From NCBI GenBank assembly GCA_017302895.1, contig JAFLBV010000002.1, forward strand, positions 868,001 to 932,000: a DNA stretch of 64,000 nucleotides, in the 5' to 3' direction. Position numbers and translations under genes: made by a program. Positions 26,560 to 36,110 of this stretch are shown here, piece after piece; within the stretch, counting starts at the first letter, position 1; each line of letters opens with the position of its first letter. The notes beneath the pieces are model-generated. The model did no database searches. It saw only the letters and a list, made by a program, of their open reading frames with translations, and was not told the origin of the DNA. The stretch is from Ignavibacteria bacterium (GTDB taxonomy: Bacteria; Bacteroidota; Ignavibacteria; Ignavibacteriales; Ignavibacteriaceae).

Positions 26560-28602
26560 TTAAATTACAACCATCGCTGTGAGTCCTCCGACAAAAAACG
26601 CTATTACCCACGCACTGATCCAAATCGTAAAACCCTCTCTCCAGCCCCTCTCCTTAAGCATAACCATAAATGATGCAATACAAGGGACAAAAAGAGTAAT
26701 CACCACTAGTGACACAGCAACCTGCATCGGGGTAAGAGACAGATCGAAAAGGCCTGCAGCTCCAAAATCTCTTCTGACTGTTCCCATCACAAAAGCAACT
26801 GACGCCTCAGACGGAAGTTTCAGCCAGTTCACCGTTAACGGTTCAAGAAAATTCGTGAATACTGCAAGTAGTCCGGTTATCTCTAAAATTCCAACTCCAA
26901 GCGCTCCGATGAAAAACCATAAAGCAGCCTCTTTCATGAAACCGGTTGATCTGTACCAGGTTTTTTTCAAAATATTGTCTATCCTCGGCACACGCATCAT
27001 CGGCAGATCAATTAACAAGGGAGTGCTCTGCCCCGGCAACATTTTGTGCAAAACTGTTGAAACTGTTATCATCATGGCTACAATCACTGTGGCGTACACC
27101 AGCATGGCTTGAGGACCGGCGGTTCCGGCAAGTACTGCAATAACAGCGAGCTGCGCAGAACACGGGATGACAAATTGAAGAATAGCCGTGGCAATCGTTT
27201 TTTCCCTCTCACTTCCGAGTATTCTGGTGGTAATCGTTGCCATGGTTACACACCCAAACCCGAGAAGTATCGGGATTACCGCTCTTCCGTTTAACCCGAT
27301 TCTCGAGAGGGACCTGTCCATCATCGTGGCAAGCCTTGGCAAATAACCCGAATCCTCGAGAATTGCCATCACAAAATAAAAAGCTATCACCAGGGGTAAA
27401 AGAAGAAACAGCAGATATGTAATTGTCATGCTGAAAACGCCAAACTCTCCAAAGAAGAGTTTTACAATTGGATTGGGGAAATGAAAATCGACCTGGGTGT
27501 CTTTGTTTGCTGCTGCAGCTTCAAACGATTTTTTCAGCGCGGGTTCGTACTTGATTCCCTCTTTAAATCTAAACTCTTTGGTTCCTGTTGCATTTCCATC
27601 CTGATCAAGTGAGGTCACTTTAATGTCAACGGGCGTAAATTCACCGACAAAACTTTTTGTGTAAAATTCAAAATATCTTTTCCCGACTGTGTCCTCTGTG
27701 AATCCTACAAGTCGTTGAGCAACCAAATCGCCAACCAGAAAATAGAGAACCACCAGTACAACTGCCAGAATTGGGATACCTGTAACGGGATTTAATGAAA
27801 GGCTTCCAAGTATATTGAAAAAACGCCCTTTGGAAGTGTCTTCATATTCGACATCCGCAATTATCTCATTTACACTTTTTCTTCTTTCAATATAAATCGC
27901 TTCACGGTCGTCAGCACTTCCGCATTCAAATCCGTACTTGGCAGATACTTCCTCATCACCTTCAGCTACAAGAAGAGCCACACCTCTGCCGTGATTATTC
28001 ACGATGTGCTGGTTCAATCTGCCGGTAATTTCGCCGCTGACATTTCCTGTTCTTGCTTTCTCGATTGCCTCGGGCAGGAGATCAAAACCTGCTTTACTAA
28101 CAGCAGAAGTCTCTATCACTTCAACACCGAAAAGTGCAGACAACCTTGCTGCGTCAATTTTTATCTTTTTTCTTTTAACTTCATCGCTGAAATTGAGAAC
28201 AATTGTAACCTTCTTCCCCATCTCAATCAGTTGTTTTGTAAGAAAGAGATCCCTCTCAAGATGAAGTGAATTTACAACATTAAGCACGATATCAGCTTCG
28301 ATGATCACATCCCGGGCAACTCTCTCCTCATCATTAAATGATGAGACACCATATATTCCCGGGGTATCAAGAATTTCATAATTTTTCCAGGTACCTGTAC
28401 TTACTGAAACGGTTGTACCGGGGAAATTCGAAACATCAACATAAACTCCACTCAGATAATTGAACACGAGCGATTTGCCCACATTGGGATTGCCAACGAG
28501 GACAACCCTCTTTCTCTCAACGAGTGGTTCGTTCAAATTTGGAGTCTGTAATAAATCTTTCGGGCTTACTTTTATGCCCGTGGCTTCTGTTCTCATTGTC
28601 AA
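26560..28602 (-). CDS. feoB: Ferrous iron transporter FeoB
   Basis: A 680-residue ferrous-iron transporter. The N-terminal G domain shows GNPNVGKS, FPGTTVS, DTPG, NFSD and SAVSKAG; the C-terminal membrane region contains the Gate motifs GFGCVTMATI and IPCSAQLAV. Between the first TM helix (about 271-297) and the next (about 385-415) is an extra hydrophilic stretch of about 85 residues. The start is TTG overlapping the feoA stop (TTGA), or the ATG two codons later. It forms a fur-feoA-feoB operon and should be induced under iron limitation. Confidence 0.95.
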   Translation of the reverse strand: MTMRTEATGIKVSPKDLLQTPNLNEPLVERKRVVLVGNPNVGKSLVFNYLSGVYVDVSNFPGTTVSVSTGTWKNYEILDTPGIYGVSSFNDEERVARDVIIEADIVLNVVNSLHLERDLFLTKQLIEMGKKVTIVLNFSDEVKRKKIKIDAARLSALFGVEVIETSAVSKAGFDLLPEAIEKARTGNVSGEITGRLNQHIVNNHGRGVALLVAEGDEEVSAKYGFECGSADDREAIYIERRKSVNEIIADVEYEDTSKGRFFNILGSLSLNPVTGIPILAVVLVVLYFLVGDLVAQRLVGFTEDTVGKRYFEFYTKSFVGEFTPVDIKVTSLDQDGNATGTKEFRFKEGIKYEPALKKSFEAAAANKDTQVDFHFPNPIVKLFFGEFGVFSMTITYLLFLLLPLVIAFYFVMAILEDSGYLPRLATMMDRSLSRIGLNGRAVIPILLGFGCVTMATITTRILGSEREKTIATAILQFVIPCSAQLAVIAVLAGTAGPQAMLVYATVIVAMMITVSTVLHKMLPGQSTPLLIDLPMMRVPRIDNILKKTWYRSTGFMKEAALWFFIGALGVGILEITGLLAVFTNFLEPLTVNWLKLPSEASVAFVMGTVRRDFGAAGLFDLSLTPMQVAVSLVVITLFVPCIASFMVMLKERGWREGFTIWISAWVIAFFVGGLTAMVVI

Positions 28603-28829
28603 AGTTCTTCTGAAATTAATATCTGCGACGCCAGTTCATATCCCAGCGCAATCTCCTGCCGGTTCTTCTGTATAACTACAGTGCCTCCCGGCAATCTCTC
28701 AAGACAAAATATTCTGTCACCCTCGCTTATACCAAATCTGATTAACTGTACTTTCAGCACTCCGTGTGGCAGAGCCATCACAGTAAAATATTTCCCTTTA
28801 CGGGCTGAATCAAGCGTTCTTTTTTCCAT
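28599..28829 (-). CDS. feoA: FeoA SH3-fold protein
   Basis: A 76-residue cytoplasmic FeoA protein beginning MEKRTLDSARKG. The SH3-like core reads KVQLIRFGISEGDRIFCLERLPGGTV in two strands and ends in the usual GYELASQILI. The start at 28829 lies inside the fur 3' end (20-base overlap), and longer upstream readings only retranslate fur. FeoA is needed for FeoB activity and forms a complex with it; the overlaps on both sides (fur, feoB) imply one mRNA. Confidence 0.9.
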   Translation of the reverse strand: MEKRTLDSARKGKYFTVMALPHGVLKVQLIRFGISEGDRIFCLERLPGGTVVIQKNRQEIALGYELASQILISEEL

Positions 28830-29274
28830 TATACCAGGGGCAATCCGGTTTTTTCTCACACCGGGCAAAAATATTGTATGAATAGCTCGAGGTTTTATAA
28901 CCAAGATTTTCACCGATTTCCTTCGACATCTCTTCGAGTCTGTGTTCCGTAAACTCCACAATCCTTCCACAATCCATACATACAAGGTGGAAGTGATTCT
29001 GTCTCTTGAAATTGCTTTCGTAATAGTTTACTTTGTTTGAAAAATTGCGGAGGGATAAAAGTTCTGCCTGACAGAGGAGTTCGAGTGTATTATACACGGT
29101 TGCCCGCGATACATGCGAGTGGTTGTTCTTCATCGAAATAAAAAGTTCGTCAGCGCTAAAATGACCGTCAAACTCCAATGCCGCTTCAAGAACTTCGAAT
29201 CTTTCGGGTGTTATTCTGTTGCTTCCCCGTTTGAGGAAATCTCTGAATAACTCGGTTGCCTGGTTGTTTTTCAC
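28810..29274 (-). CDS. fur: Fur-family metalloregulator
   Basis: A 154-residue Fur-family repressor. The winged-helix domain includes RITPERFEVLEAAL and SRATVYNTLELL. The metal sites include HFHLVCMDCG (CxxC zinc site) and a C-terminal CEKKPDC pair. As first gene ahead of feoAB it probably controls iron uptake and its own synthesis. An inverted repeat 18 bases upstream of the start could be its operator. Within the family, Fur rather than PerR or Zur is favoured by the feoAB context, not by a diagnostic residue. Confidence 0.9.
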   Translation of the reverse strand: MKNNQATELFRDFLKRGSNRITPERFEVLEAALEFDGHFSADELFISMKNNHSHVSRATVYNTLELLCQAELLSLRNFSNKVNYYESNFKRQNHFHLVCMDCGRIVEFTEHRLEEMSKEIGENLGYKTSSYSYNIFARCEKKPDCPWYNGKKNA

Positions 29275-29291
29275 TTCTTCTTAAAATTATT

Positions 29292-29304
29292 TAGATTTAA
29301 TCTA
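29292..29304. promoter_or_regulatory. Candidate Fur-family operator
   Basis: A perfect 6-1-6 inverted repeat, TAGATT-T-AATCTA, lies in the spacer between the fur operon and the divergent cotH-like gene, 18 bases before the fur ATG. Fur-family proteins usually bind 7-1-7 repeats of similar AT-rich character. Position and symmetry fit; binding is not shown. Confidence 0.45.
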
Positions 29305-29445
29305 CATAAAAATAACATTTACCCGGCAATTAAACAAATAAAATTTCTGTCGCTTGAAAATAGATTTTTCTCCGACTTCCATTTGAATGATTTTTATCAT
29401 ATTATTTAATTAATTTACCATGTAAATCATTCAATTTTTGAACCA

Positions 29446-31125
29446 ATGAATACTACTAAATTGAACCCGATAATAAAATTCCTTGTATTACTTTTCCTCT
29501 TTCCGTTTTTTGCTCAGGCACAGTTTACATCATCCAATCTTCCCATTGTAATAATAAATACCAACGGGCAGATTATTATTGATGATGAAAAAATAACTGC
29601 TGACATGGGAGTAATATATAACGGAGAGGGCGTCCGCAATTATATGACCGACCCCCGTAATCACTACAACGGTAAGATCGGCATTGAGATCAGAGGCTCA
29701 AGCACACAAATGTTCCCTAAAAAAGGTTATGCTGTTGAAACCAGAGACTCGACCGGGGAAAATCTTAATGTACAATTACTCGGTATGCCATCCGAAAACG
29801 ACTGGGTCTTCAACGCAGAGTATAACGACAAAACATTAATGAGGAATGTGCTTGTTTATGACATGGCAAGAAGAACCATGAAATATGCATCAAGGTCACG
29901 CTACTTCGAACTCGTTCTCAACGGTGAGTATATCGGCACTTATGTTCTTCTGGAAAAAATTAAAAACGATAAAAACAGAGTCTATATAAAAGAACTTGAC
30001 CCGGAAGATATCACGGATGACGCACTCACAGGTGGTTACATTGTCAAGGTCGACAAACTTGACGGTGAAGACAATGGCGGATGGTATTCAAACTATCCTC
30101 CCTACCCGGGTGCCACACAGTCTATATATTATCAGTTCCACATCCCAAAAGCCTCCGATATTGTCCCGCAACAAATTAATTACATAAAGGCTTTCGTAAC
30201 CAATTTTGAAAGCGTTATGGCTTCCCCTCAATACGAGGATTCGCTTTATGGTTACCCTTCCATTATTGATGAAACTTCATTTGCCGACATGTTTCTTATC
30301 AGCGAAGTCTCGAGAAATGTTGATGCTTACCGTCTGAGTGCCTACATGTATAAAGACCGTGATTCAAGGGACAGGAAACTATATGCCGGACCAGCCTGGG
30401 ATTTTAACCATTCCCTCGGAAATGCCAATTATTACGACTCCTGGCTCGGAAACGGGTGGCAACTCGATGTTCTCACCAGCGATACGAGTTTCCTGTACAA
30501 TGACTATTTCCAGGTCCCCTTCTGGTGGAAAAAATTTAAGGATTCCCCAAGATTCAAAGCAAAAGTGAAGGAAAGATGGGCAATCCTCAAAAACACAGCT
30601 TTCGATAAAAACCGGATTTTTGGTGTGATCGATTCGCTGGTGACCTATCTGAATGAAAGTCAGACCCGCAACTTCCAAAAATGGCCCATCCTCGGTCAGT
30701 GGGTATGGCCTAACTGGTATGTGGGACAGACTTATCAGGACGAGATTACCTATCTGAAGAACTGGATAAACGGGAGACTGCTTTGGGTAAACTATGCGAT
30801 AAATCTCTTTACCAGCACTGAAGATGAGAAACCACTCCCTGAAGATATTCTCCTTATCTCCAACTATCCAAACCCGTTCAATCCCGTTACAAATGTGGAT
30901 TATCAGATTCCGGGGAATGGCACAGCGAATATTTCCGTCTTTTCCGCAGATGGGAGCCTCGTTTCAACTCTCTTCTCGGGTGAAGTTACAAAAGGAAGGT
31001 ATAAAGTGGAATTTGATGCAGGTAATTTGAGACTTGCCTCCGGGTTTTATCCTGTGGTAATTTCCTATTACCCTGAAAACGGTGTGATGCAAAAGAAAAC
31101 TGCAAAAGTGATTTATTTGAAATAA
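29446..31125 (+). CDS. CotH-kinase-like secreted protein with T9SS sorting domain
   Basis: A 559-residue exported protein. Signal peptide (ends FFAQAQ, about 26), then a CotH domain (about 60-380) with IEIRGSSTQMFPKKGYAVET, YVLLEKIKND and the characteristic GPAWDFNHSLGN. CotH proteins are atypical protein kinases first known from spore coats and also occur in secreted proteins. The C-terminal 85 residues begin NYPNPFNPVT and end VIYLK, a type IX sorting domain that is normally cleaved on export. The gene is divergent from fur. Confidence 0.88.
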   Translation: MNTTKLNPIIKFLVLLFLFPFFAQAQFTSSNLPIVIINTNGQIIIDDEKITADMGVIYNGEGVRNYMTDPRNHYNGKIGIEIRGSSTQMFPKKGYAVETRDSTGENLNVQLLGMPSENDWVFNAEYNDKTLMRNVLVYDMARRTMKYASRSRYFELVLNGEYIGTYVLLEKIKNDKNRVYIKELDPEDITDDALTGGYIVKVDKLDGEDNGGWYSNYPPYPGATQSIYYQFHIPKASDIVPQQINYIKAFVTNFESVMASPQYEDSLYGYPSIIDETSFADMFLISEVSRNVDAYRLSAYMYKDRDSRDRKLYAGPAWDFNHSLGNANYYDSWLGNGWQLDVLTSDTSFLYNDYFQVPFWWKKFKDSPRFKAKVKERWAILKNTAFDKNRIFGVIDSLVTYLNESQTRNFQKWPILGQWVWPNWYVGQTYQDEITYLKNWINGRLLWVNYAINLFTSTEDEKPLPEDILLISNYPNPFNPVTNVDYQIPGNGTANISVFSADGSLVSTLFSGEVTKGRYKVEFDAGNLRLASGFYPVVISYYPENGVMQKKTAKVIYLK

Positions 31126-31160
31126 ATTTATCCACTTCAAGTGAGGTACATTCAGTAAAG

Positions 31161-32243
31161 ATGCTCGAATTACGAAACATTACAAAAACTTTTGGAAAGA
31201 CAACTGTAGTTGATAATATATCAATTACTATTGGCGAGGGTGAATTTTTCTGTCTTTTGGGACCCAGCGGTTGTGGGAAAACGACCCTCCTGAGAATGAT
31301 TGCAGGATTTGAGACTCCAACAAAAGGCTCGATCATATTGAACGGTCTGGATATCACTTCTCTTCCCGCTTATAAAAGGGATTTCAACCTCGTTTTCCAG
31401 AATTTTGCATTGTTTCCACATCTTTCGGTTTATGATAATGTGGCTTACGGTCTGAAAGTGAAAAGAGTCGCTGCATCCGAGATTGAGGAGAGAGTAAATC
31501 AGACACTCGATTCCCTCGGTTTGCAGGGTTTTGGGAAAAGACTCCCCTCAACCCTTTCAGGCGGGCAGCAACAAAGAGTGGCGGTTGCCAGGGCAATCAT
31601 CAACCGCCCCAAAATATTACTCCTCGATGAGCCATTGTCCTCACTCGATAAAAAAATTGCAGAACGAACCCTCATGGAGCTCACTGATCTGCAGAAAAAC
31701 CTCGGAATCACCTTTTTATATGTAACTCACAATCAACATGAAGCCCTTTCTCTTGCCGACAGGATAGCACTGATAAACAATGGAAAAATCTCACAACTGG
31801 CTTCCCCGGCTGAGTTGTACGAAAAACCTGCTGACCGTTTCACAGCCGGCTTTATCGGTAAAATGAATTTTCTACCCGCCGAGGTTTTGAGCAGGGATGA
31901 CAACCACTACAAAATTAGACTTTTCGACTCACACACAATCAACTTCAAGTCGAACGGTGAATTCCGTCTCGGAAACAGTTCCTACTTTTGCCTGAGACCC
32001 GAAAATATTTCGATATCTACAAATCCTGATCAAATTACAGGAAACTCCCTCCCCGCAGTTCTAAAGCACAGGGTCTATCTCGGTGACTCCCTCGATTTTG
32101 AATTTGTTACTGAAAACGGTACCCCCTTGCATGTGAAATCACACCGCCATTTAGGAAATGGCGACTTGAATTCCATAATCCCCGGTGCACAATGTTTCCT
32201 TAAGTGGGAAGACTCTTCAGGTTGGATAGTTAGTGAAAACTAA
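31161..32243 (+). CDS. potA: Spermidine/putrescine ABC transporter ATPase
   Basis: A 360-residue ABC ATPase of the PotA group: Walker A LLGPSGCGKTT (about 33-43), signature LSGGQQQRVAVARA, Walker B ILLLDEPLSSLD, and a C-terminal TOBE domain (about 280-355). It starts 35 bases after the CotH gene and overlaps potB by 11 bases. With PotB and the PotC-PotD fusion it should import polyamines, mainly putrescine or spermidine; substrate preference is inferred from family membership. Confidence 0.92.
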   Translation: MLELRNITKTFGKTTVVDNISITIGEGEFFCLLGPSGCGKTTLLRMIAGFETPTKGSIILNGLDITSLPAYKRDFNLVFQNFALFPHLSVYDNVAYGLKVKRVAASEIEERVNQTLDSLGLQGFGKRLPSTLSGGQQQRVAVARAIINRPKILLLDEPLSSLDKKIAERTLMELTDLQKNLGITFLYVTHNQHEALSLADRIALINNGKISQLASPAELYEKPADRFTAGFIGKMNFLPAEVLSRDDNHYKIRLFDSHTINFKSNGEFRLGNSSYFCLRPENISISTNPDQITGNSLPAVLKHRVYLGDSLDFEFVTENGTPLHVKSHRHLGNGDLNSIIPGAQCFLKWEDSSGWIVSEN

Positions 32244-33096
32244 AAAAAGAGATTTTCTTTTTTATCTCGCTCCGCCGGGATTTTGGCTGTTCATCTTCTT
32301 TTTTATCCCTCTCGTTCTCATTGCAGGCTATGCTTTTGCGATAAAAGATGCATACGGTGGAATAAAGGAAGGATTCACCTTCGAAAATTTTAGTCAGGTG
32401 TTTGAACCCCTTTATCTCGGTGTCTTTGTCAGATCGTTGCTGGTCTCGTTTGGAGTAACGGTCACGACAGTGTTACTTGGATATCCTGTCGCCTATTACT
32501 TGAGTTTTACACGAAGCAGGTTAAAATACTTTTTACTCTTTTGCATTACACTTCCATTGTGGACCAATTTTCTTGTGAAGGTTTATTCATTCATCATTCT
32601 GCTAGGTGAAAACGGACTCGTAAACAATTTTCTGATCTGGTGCGGACTTGTTGATAAACCTCTGGCTCTGATCAACAATACATTTTCACTCTTCCTGTCG
32701 TTCGTTTATATCAACCTTCCTTTCCTCATTATGCCGGTCTATGCCTCGCTCGACAAAATAGACCATTCATACATAGAAGCATCGCAGGACCTTGGGGCAG
32801 GGAGAGTAAAGACATTCTGGAAAATTATTGTCCCCTGGTCGGCTCCGGGACTTGCAGCCGGAATCGTATTTGTGTTCGTTCCAACTCTCACAAATTTCCT
32901 CGTCCCCGAATTTCTCGGTGGAATAAACAACTATATGATCGGGAATCTGATCACACAACAGTTCTCGCATGCAAGAAATCTCCCTCTCGGTGCCGCTTTC
33001 AGTTCGATAATTGTGCTCCTCGTGGTTATACTCACAGCCGCTTATCTTAAATATTTCAATCCTTACACCCAACATGAGGATTCGAATGAACGGTAA
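32233..33096 (+). CDS. potB: Spermidine/putrescine ABC transporter permease PotB
   Basis: A 287-residue inner-membrane permease with six hydrophobic segments and the permease loop EASQDLGAGRVKTFWKIIVPW (split here between its two halves), which docks on PotA. It begins with GTG at 32233 inside the potA 3' end, so translation is coupled. LPLWTNFLVKVYSF and FLVPEFLGG are typical PotB stretches. Confidence 0.92.
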   Translation: MKTKKRDFLFYLAPPGFWLFIFFFIPLVLIAGYAFAIKDAYGGIKEGFTFENFSQVFEPLYLGVFVRSLLVSFGVTVTTVLLGYPVAYYLSFTRSRLKYFLLFCITLPLWTNFLVKVYSFIILLGENGLVNNFLIWCGLVDKPLALINNTFSLFLSFVYINLPFLIMPVYASLDKIDHSYIEASQDLGAGRVKTFWKIIVPWSAPGLAAGIVFVFVPTLTNFLVPEFLGGINNYMIGNLITQQFSHARNLPLGAAFSSIIVLLVVILTAAYLKYFNPYTQHEDSNER

Positions 33097-34945
33097 CGCA
33101 GGTGAAGAACGCTTTGAAAAGCAGAGTATAAAAGTCTCCAAAGGAACCGTCTTTACTGCATTTACCATTGGACTCTTCCTTCTCTTCCCCGTGATAATAA
33201 CAATGATTTTTTCTTTTAACGAGTCGAACAGAATTACATCGTGGGAAGGATTCAGTCTGAAGTGGTACCGGAGTGCATTCGAGAATATATCACTCTGGGC
33301 TGCAATCAAGAATACCGTAATCGTGGCTGTTGCCAATACTTTTTTCTCTACAATTCTTGGTACACTCGCAGCATACGGGATGGCTCGATACAATTTCAAA
33401 TTCAAGTCAGTCTTCAGAAATTTTATCTATATCCCTGTGATTCTGCCTGAAGTCATTTTTGGAATAGCACTGCTTACGCTTTTCAACGCACTGGGTTTGG
33501 GACTGGGGCTCACTACTGTAATTATATCTCACATTACCTTTTCTGTTTCATTTGTAATTCTGATTGTGGGTGCACGCCTCGATCATTTTGATTTTAAACT
33601 TGAGGAAGCAAGTCTCGATCTGGGAGCAACCCCTTCGGCCACATTTTTCAAAGTTGTCCTCCCTGTCATCTACCCGGGAGTACTCTCGGCAGCAATTTTT
33701 GCTTTCACTTTGAGTGTGGATGATTTTATCATCACTTTTTTTACCGCAGGAACAGGGGCATCCACACTTCCCGTAAAAATCTACTCAATGATCAAATTTG
33801 CGATCACTCCCGAGATTAACGCAGTCTCTACCATTCTGATCATACTAACCTCCATCGCCCTTGTTTCTTCATTTTTTCTGCAAAAATCGAATCTGCTCGA
33901 AAAAATCAAACCCCGCTATATAGTTTCTGTTTTTATCATTTTTACACTCGGTATTGCCTCTGTTTCCTTCTATCTCGGAAACCGTGAACAGTTGAATGTT
34001 TTCATCTGGACTGAATACATTGATCAAAAAATAATTGATGAATTCGAAGCAAAATATGATATCAAAGTAAATCTCGATTATTACAGCAACAACGAAGAGA
34101 TGTTGTCAAAACTGCAGATGGGATATAACGGATACGATCTCATCTTCCCTTCCGATTATATGGTGGATATCATGCTAAAAAAGGGAATGTTGCGCAAAAT
34201 CGACAAGGAAACCCTCACCAACTACAGATTTATCGACCGGTCGTTCAAATCGGGTTATTTCGACCCCAAAGGAGATTTTCATATCCCCTATGCCTATGGT
34301 TACATGGGTATAGTTTACAACAGGGAAATGGTGAAAAACCCGCCTGCATCGTGGAGCATCCTTTGGGATGAGCGCTACAAAGGGAAGATCATCATGATGA
34401 ATGACATGAGAGAGGTTTTCTCAGTGGTGTACAATTATCTTGGAATGGATATAGAAAAAAGAAGTGAAGTCGACCTGGAACGGGCTCTGACGATGCTAAA
34501 AGATCAAAAGAGGCTGCTAAAGAAATATGAGAGCAGTGTCGTCCAGGAATATCTCTACTCAGGCGAAGTGTGGCTCGCCCATACAGACCTCGGTACAGCC
34601 CTGAAAATTATGCAGAATGATCCGAAATTTGATTTTATCGCTCCAATTGAAGGAACCAATATCTTCCTCGACAATATGAGCATACCCGCACAGGCACCCA
34701 ACTGGCAAAATGCCCTGAAATTCATCAACTTCCTTCTCGAACCCCGGAACACCGCCCTCAACATTGCAAAAGTTCTCTACCCAATGCCAAATACAGGTGC
34801 TGTCGAATTTCTCCCTGAACAGATAAAGAAGAATAAACTCCTCTTCCCCACACCCGAACAGATAAAATCATTCACCATGCTGAAAGACCTTGGCGACTTT
34901 AACACAAAACTCGATATTGCCTGGACAAGGCTGATGAATTATTAG
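33086..34945 (+). CDS. potCD: Fused polyamine permease PotC and binding protein PotD
   Basis: A 619-residue fusion. Residues about 15-270 are a PotC permease (FLLFPVIITMIFSFNES, EASLDLGATPSATFFKVVLP). A further TM helix (about 276-297) is followed directly by a PotD-type binding protein (about 298-619: LNVFIWTEYID, YDLIFPSDYMV, IPYAYGYMGIVYN, YPMPNTGAVEF). PotD is usually a separate secreted protein; here it would be tethered outside the membrane. The start was set at 33086, five bases after AGGA; it lies within the potB 3' end. The usual binding-pocket aromatics appear retained (SDYMVD region). Confidence 0.9.
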   Translation: MNGNAGEERFEKQSIKVSKGTVFTAFTIGLFLLFPVIITMIFSFNESNRITSWEGFSLKWYRSAFENISLWAAIKNTVIVAVANTFFSTILGTLAAYGMARYNFKFKSVFRNFIYIPVILPEVIFGIALLTLFNALGLGLGLTTVIISHITFSVSFVILIVGARLDHFDFKLEEASLDLGATPSATFFKVVLPVIYPGVLSAAIFAFTLSVDDFIITFFTAGTGASTLPVKIYSMIKFAITPEINAVSTILIILTSIALVSSFFLQKSNLLEKIKPRYIVSVFIIFTLGIASVSFYLGNREQLNVFIWTEYIDQKIIDEFEAKYDIKVNLDYYSNNEEMLSKLQMGYNGYDLIFPSDYMVDIMLKKGMLRKIDKETLTNYRFIDRSFKSGYFDPKGDFHIPYAYGYMGIVYNREMVKNPPASWSILWDERYKGKIIMMNDMREVFSVVYNYLGMDIEKRSEVDLERALTMLKDQKRLLKKYESSVVQEYLYSGEVWLAHTDLGTALKIMQNDPKFDFIAPIEGTNIFLDNMSIPAQAPNWQNALKFINFLLEPRNTALNIAKVLYPMPNTGAVEFLPEQIKKNKLLFPTPEQIKSFTMLKDLGDFNTKLDIAWTRLMNY

Positions 34946-35694
34946 ATTTTTTTCTCTCTCCTCATCTCCCATATTTTCATATAGGTGAGGAGATTTGTAA
35001 GAGCGTGAAGGATTGAGATTATCAGTCCTTCAACTCCATCTGTGAAACCTCGGCGGAGGATGTAGTGCTGAAGGAAGGCTGCAAGCGGATTTACTATAAA
35101 ATTCAATGGTGTGGAGCGTTTTGTAAGAAAGCTTTCCTCGGCTTCAAGGGTGGAATAATTGTTGATTTTTGCAAAGGTGCTTTTAAGGTCAAAGTGGGTG
35201 TAGTGAAGTATATCCCCTTTTAGGTAACCGATCTTGCCATTCACAACAAATCCTTCATGGACTTTTCGATCCGTGAGTTTCGTTAGGCTTTTTTTGAAAA
35301 GTCGAAGTTGAAATCCGGGATACCAGCCGCACGATTTTATCCATTTCCCGTTGAAAAAAGTTTTGCGGGGGATGTAAAAGCCATCAAACGAGGGGACTGC
35401 CTGAAGTGTACCCGTGATTTCGTTTTTCAACTCTTCTGAAACTTCCTCATCAGCGTCGAGACTCAGAACCCATTCATTTGAACAGCTCCTAAGGGCAAAA
35501 TCTTTCTGTTCCGAAAAACCCTTCCAGTCATTGTGGATTACTTTTGCTCCCAGAGATTTAGCGATCTCTACAGTCCCGTCCTTGCTTCCGGAATCTACCA
35601 CAATTATTTCATCAGCCCAGGCAACGCTTTTCAAACAACGGGCAATATTTTTTTCTTCGTTCAGGGTGATAATAGATATCGATATTTTTTGCAA
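34942..35694 (-). CDS. Family 2 glycosyltransferase, WaaE/KdtX-like
   Basis: A 250-residue glycosyltransferase of the lipopolysaccharide core type. ISIIITLNEEKNIARCLKSV-like N-terminus, VVDSGSKDGT, and the DXD equivalent LSLDADEEV are visible; the YIPRKTFFNGKWIKSCGWYPG stretch (two motifs in a row) is typical of WaaE-like enzymes. It is the last gene of the six-gene operon that begins with the acyl-CoA mutase, and its 3' end overlaps potCD by four bases in convergent orientation. The sugar donor is unknown. Confidence 0.87.
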   Translation of the reverse strand: MQKISISIITLNEEKNIARCLKSVAWADEIIVVDSGSKDGTVEIAKSLGAKVIHNDWKGFSEQKDFALRSCSNEWVLSLDADEEVSEELKNEITGTLQAVPSFDGFYIPRKTFFNGKWIKSCGWYPGFQLRLFKKSLTKLTDRKVHEGFVVNGKIGYLKGDILHYTHFDLKSTFAKINNYSTLEAEESFLTKRSTPLNFIVNPLAAFLQHYILRRGFTDGVEGLIISILHALTNLLTYMKIWEMRREKKI

Positions 35695-35696
35695 GA

Positions 35697-36110
35697 TCAG
35701 CCTAAAAATTTCTTCCGTGTTTCAGGAGTCGGAATTCTACATACCTCTTCCCTGCCGAAAAACCTGTATCTGTTCCTGGCGATGAGGGAATAAACTCCGT
35801 TTCGAATAAAAGGGGGAACAATAATGAAGATATATAACAGTCCGAAAAAACCACCGAGCTCTCTCGCCACCCGAAGGCCGGCACTCGAACTTGTGAAATG
35901 ATTTTCACCATTCAGGAGGATAAAAGTATCAAAATCTGTTTGTGAGAGTTTTAATTTGGAGAGGGTTTCCTGTCCAAGTTCTGACTGAAGGGATGCAAAA
36001 CGGAATTTATCGTTTTTATCCCTGTCAATAATAAAATTCACCCAAAAATTGCAGAAATTACACACCCCGTCGAACAGGATTACAAATTTATCTTTTGGGA
36101 TATCAGACAT
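35697..36110 (-). CDS. DCC-family (DUF393) thiol-disulfide oxidoreductase-like protein
   Basis: A 137-residue protein with the DxxCxxC motif of the DCC family (DGVCNFC, residues about 14-20), a thioredoxin-like fold inferred for the family, then FASLQSELGQETL and a hydrophobic segment near 85-105. Function in the family is poorly known. It overlaps the corC-like gene by eight bases and precedes the glycosyltransferase by two bases. Confidence 0.85.
   Translation of the reverse strand: MSDIPKDKFVILFDGVCNFCNFWVNFIIDRDKNDKFRFASLQSELGQETLSKLKLSQTDFDTFILLNGENHFTSSSAGLRVARELGGFFGLLYIFIIVPPFIRNGVYSLIARNRYRFFGREEVCRIPTPETRKKFLG

Noticed and set aside
26560..28602. Frameshift or fusion at the FeoB insert
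   Set aside because: The frame is continuous and codon use does not change; it is better read as a domain insert.
28830..28985. Longer N-terminus for FeoA
   Set aside because: The extra 52 residues are out-of-frame fur sequence; the FeoA fold starts at 28829.
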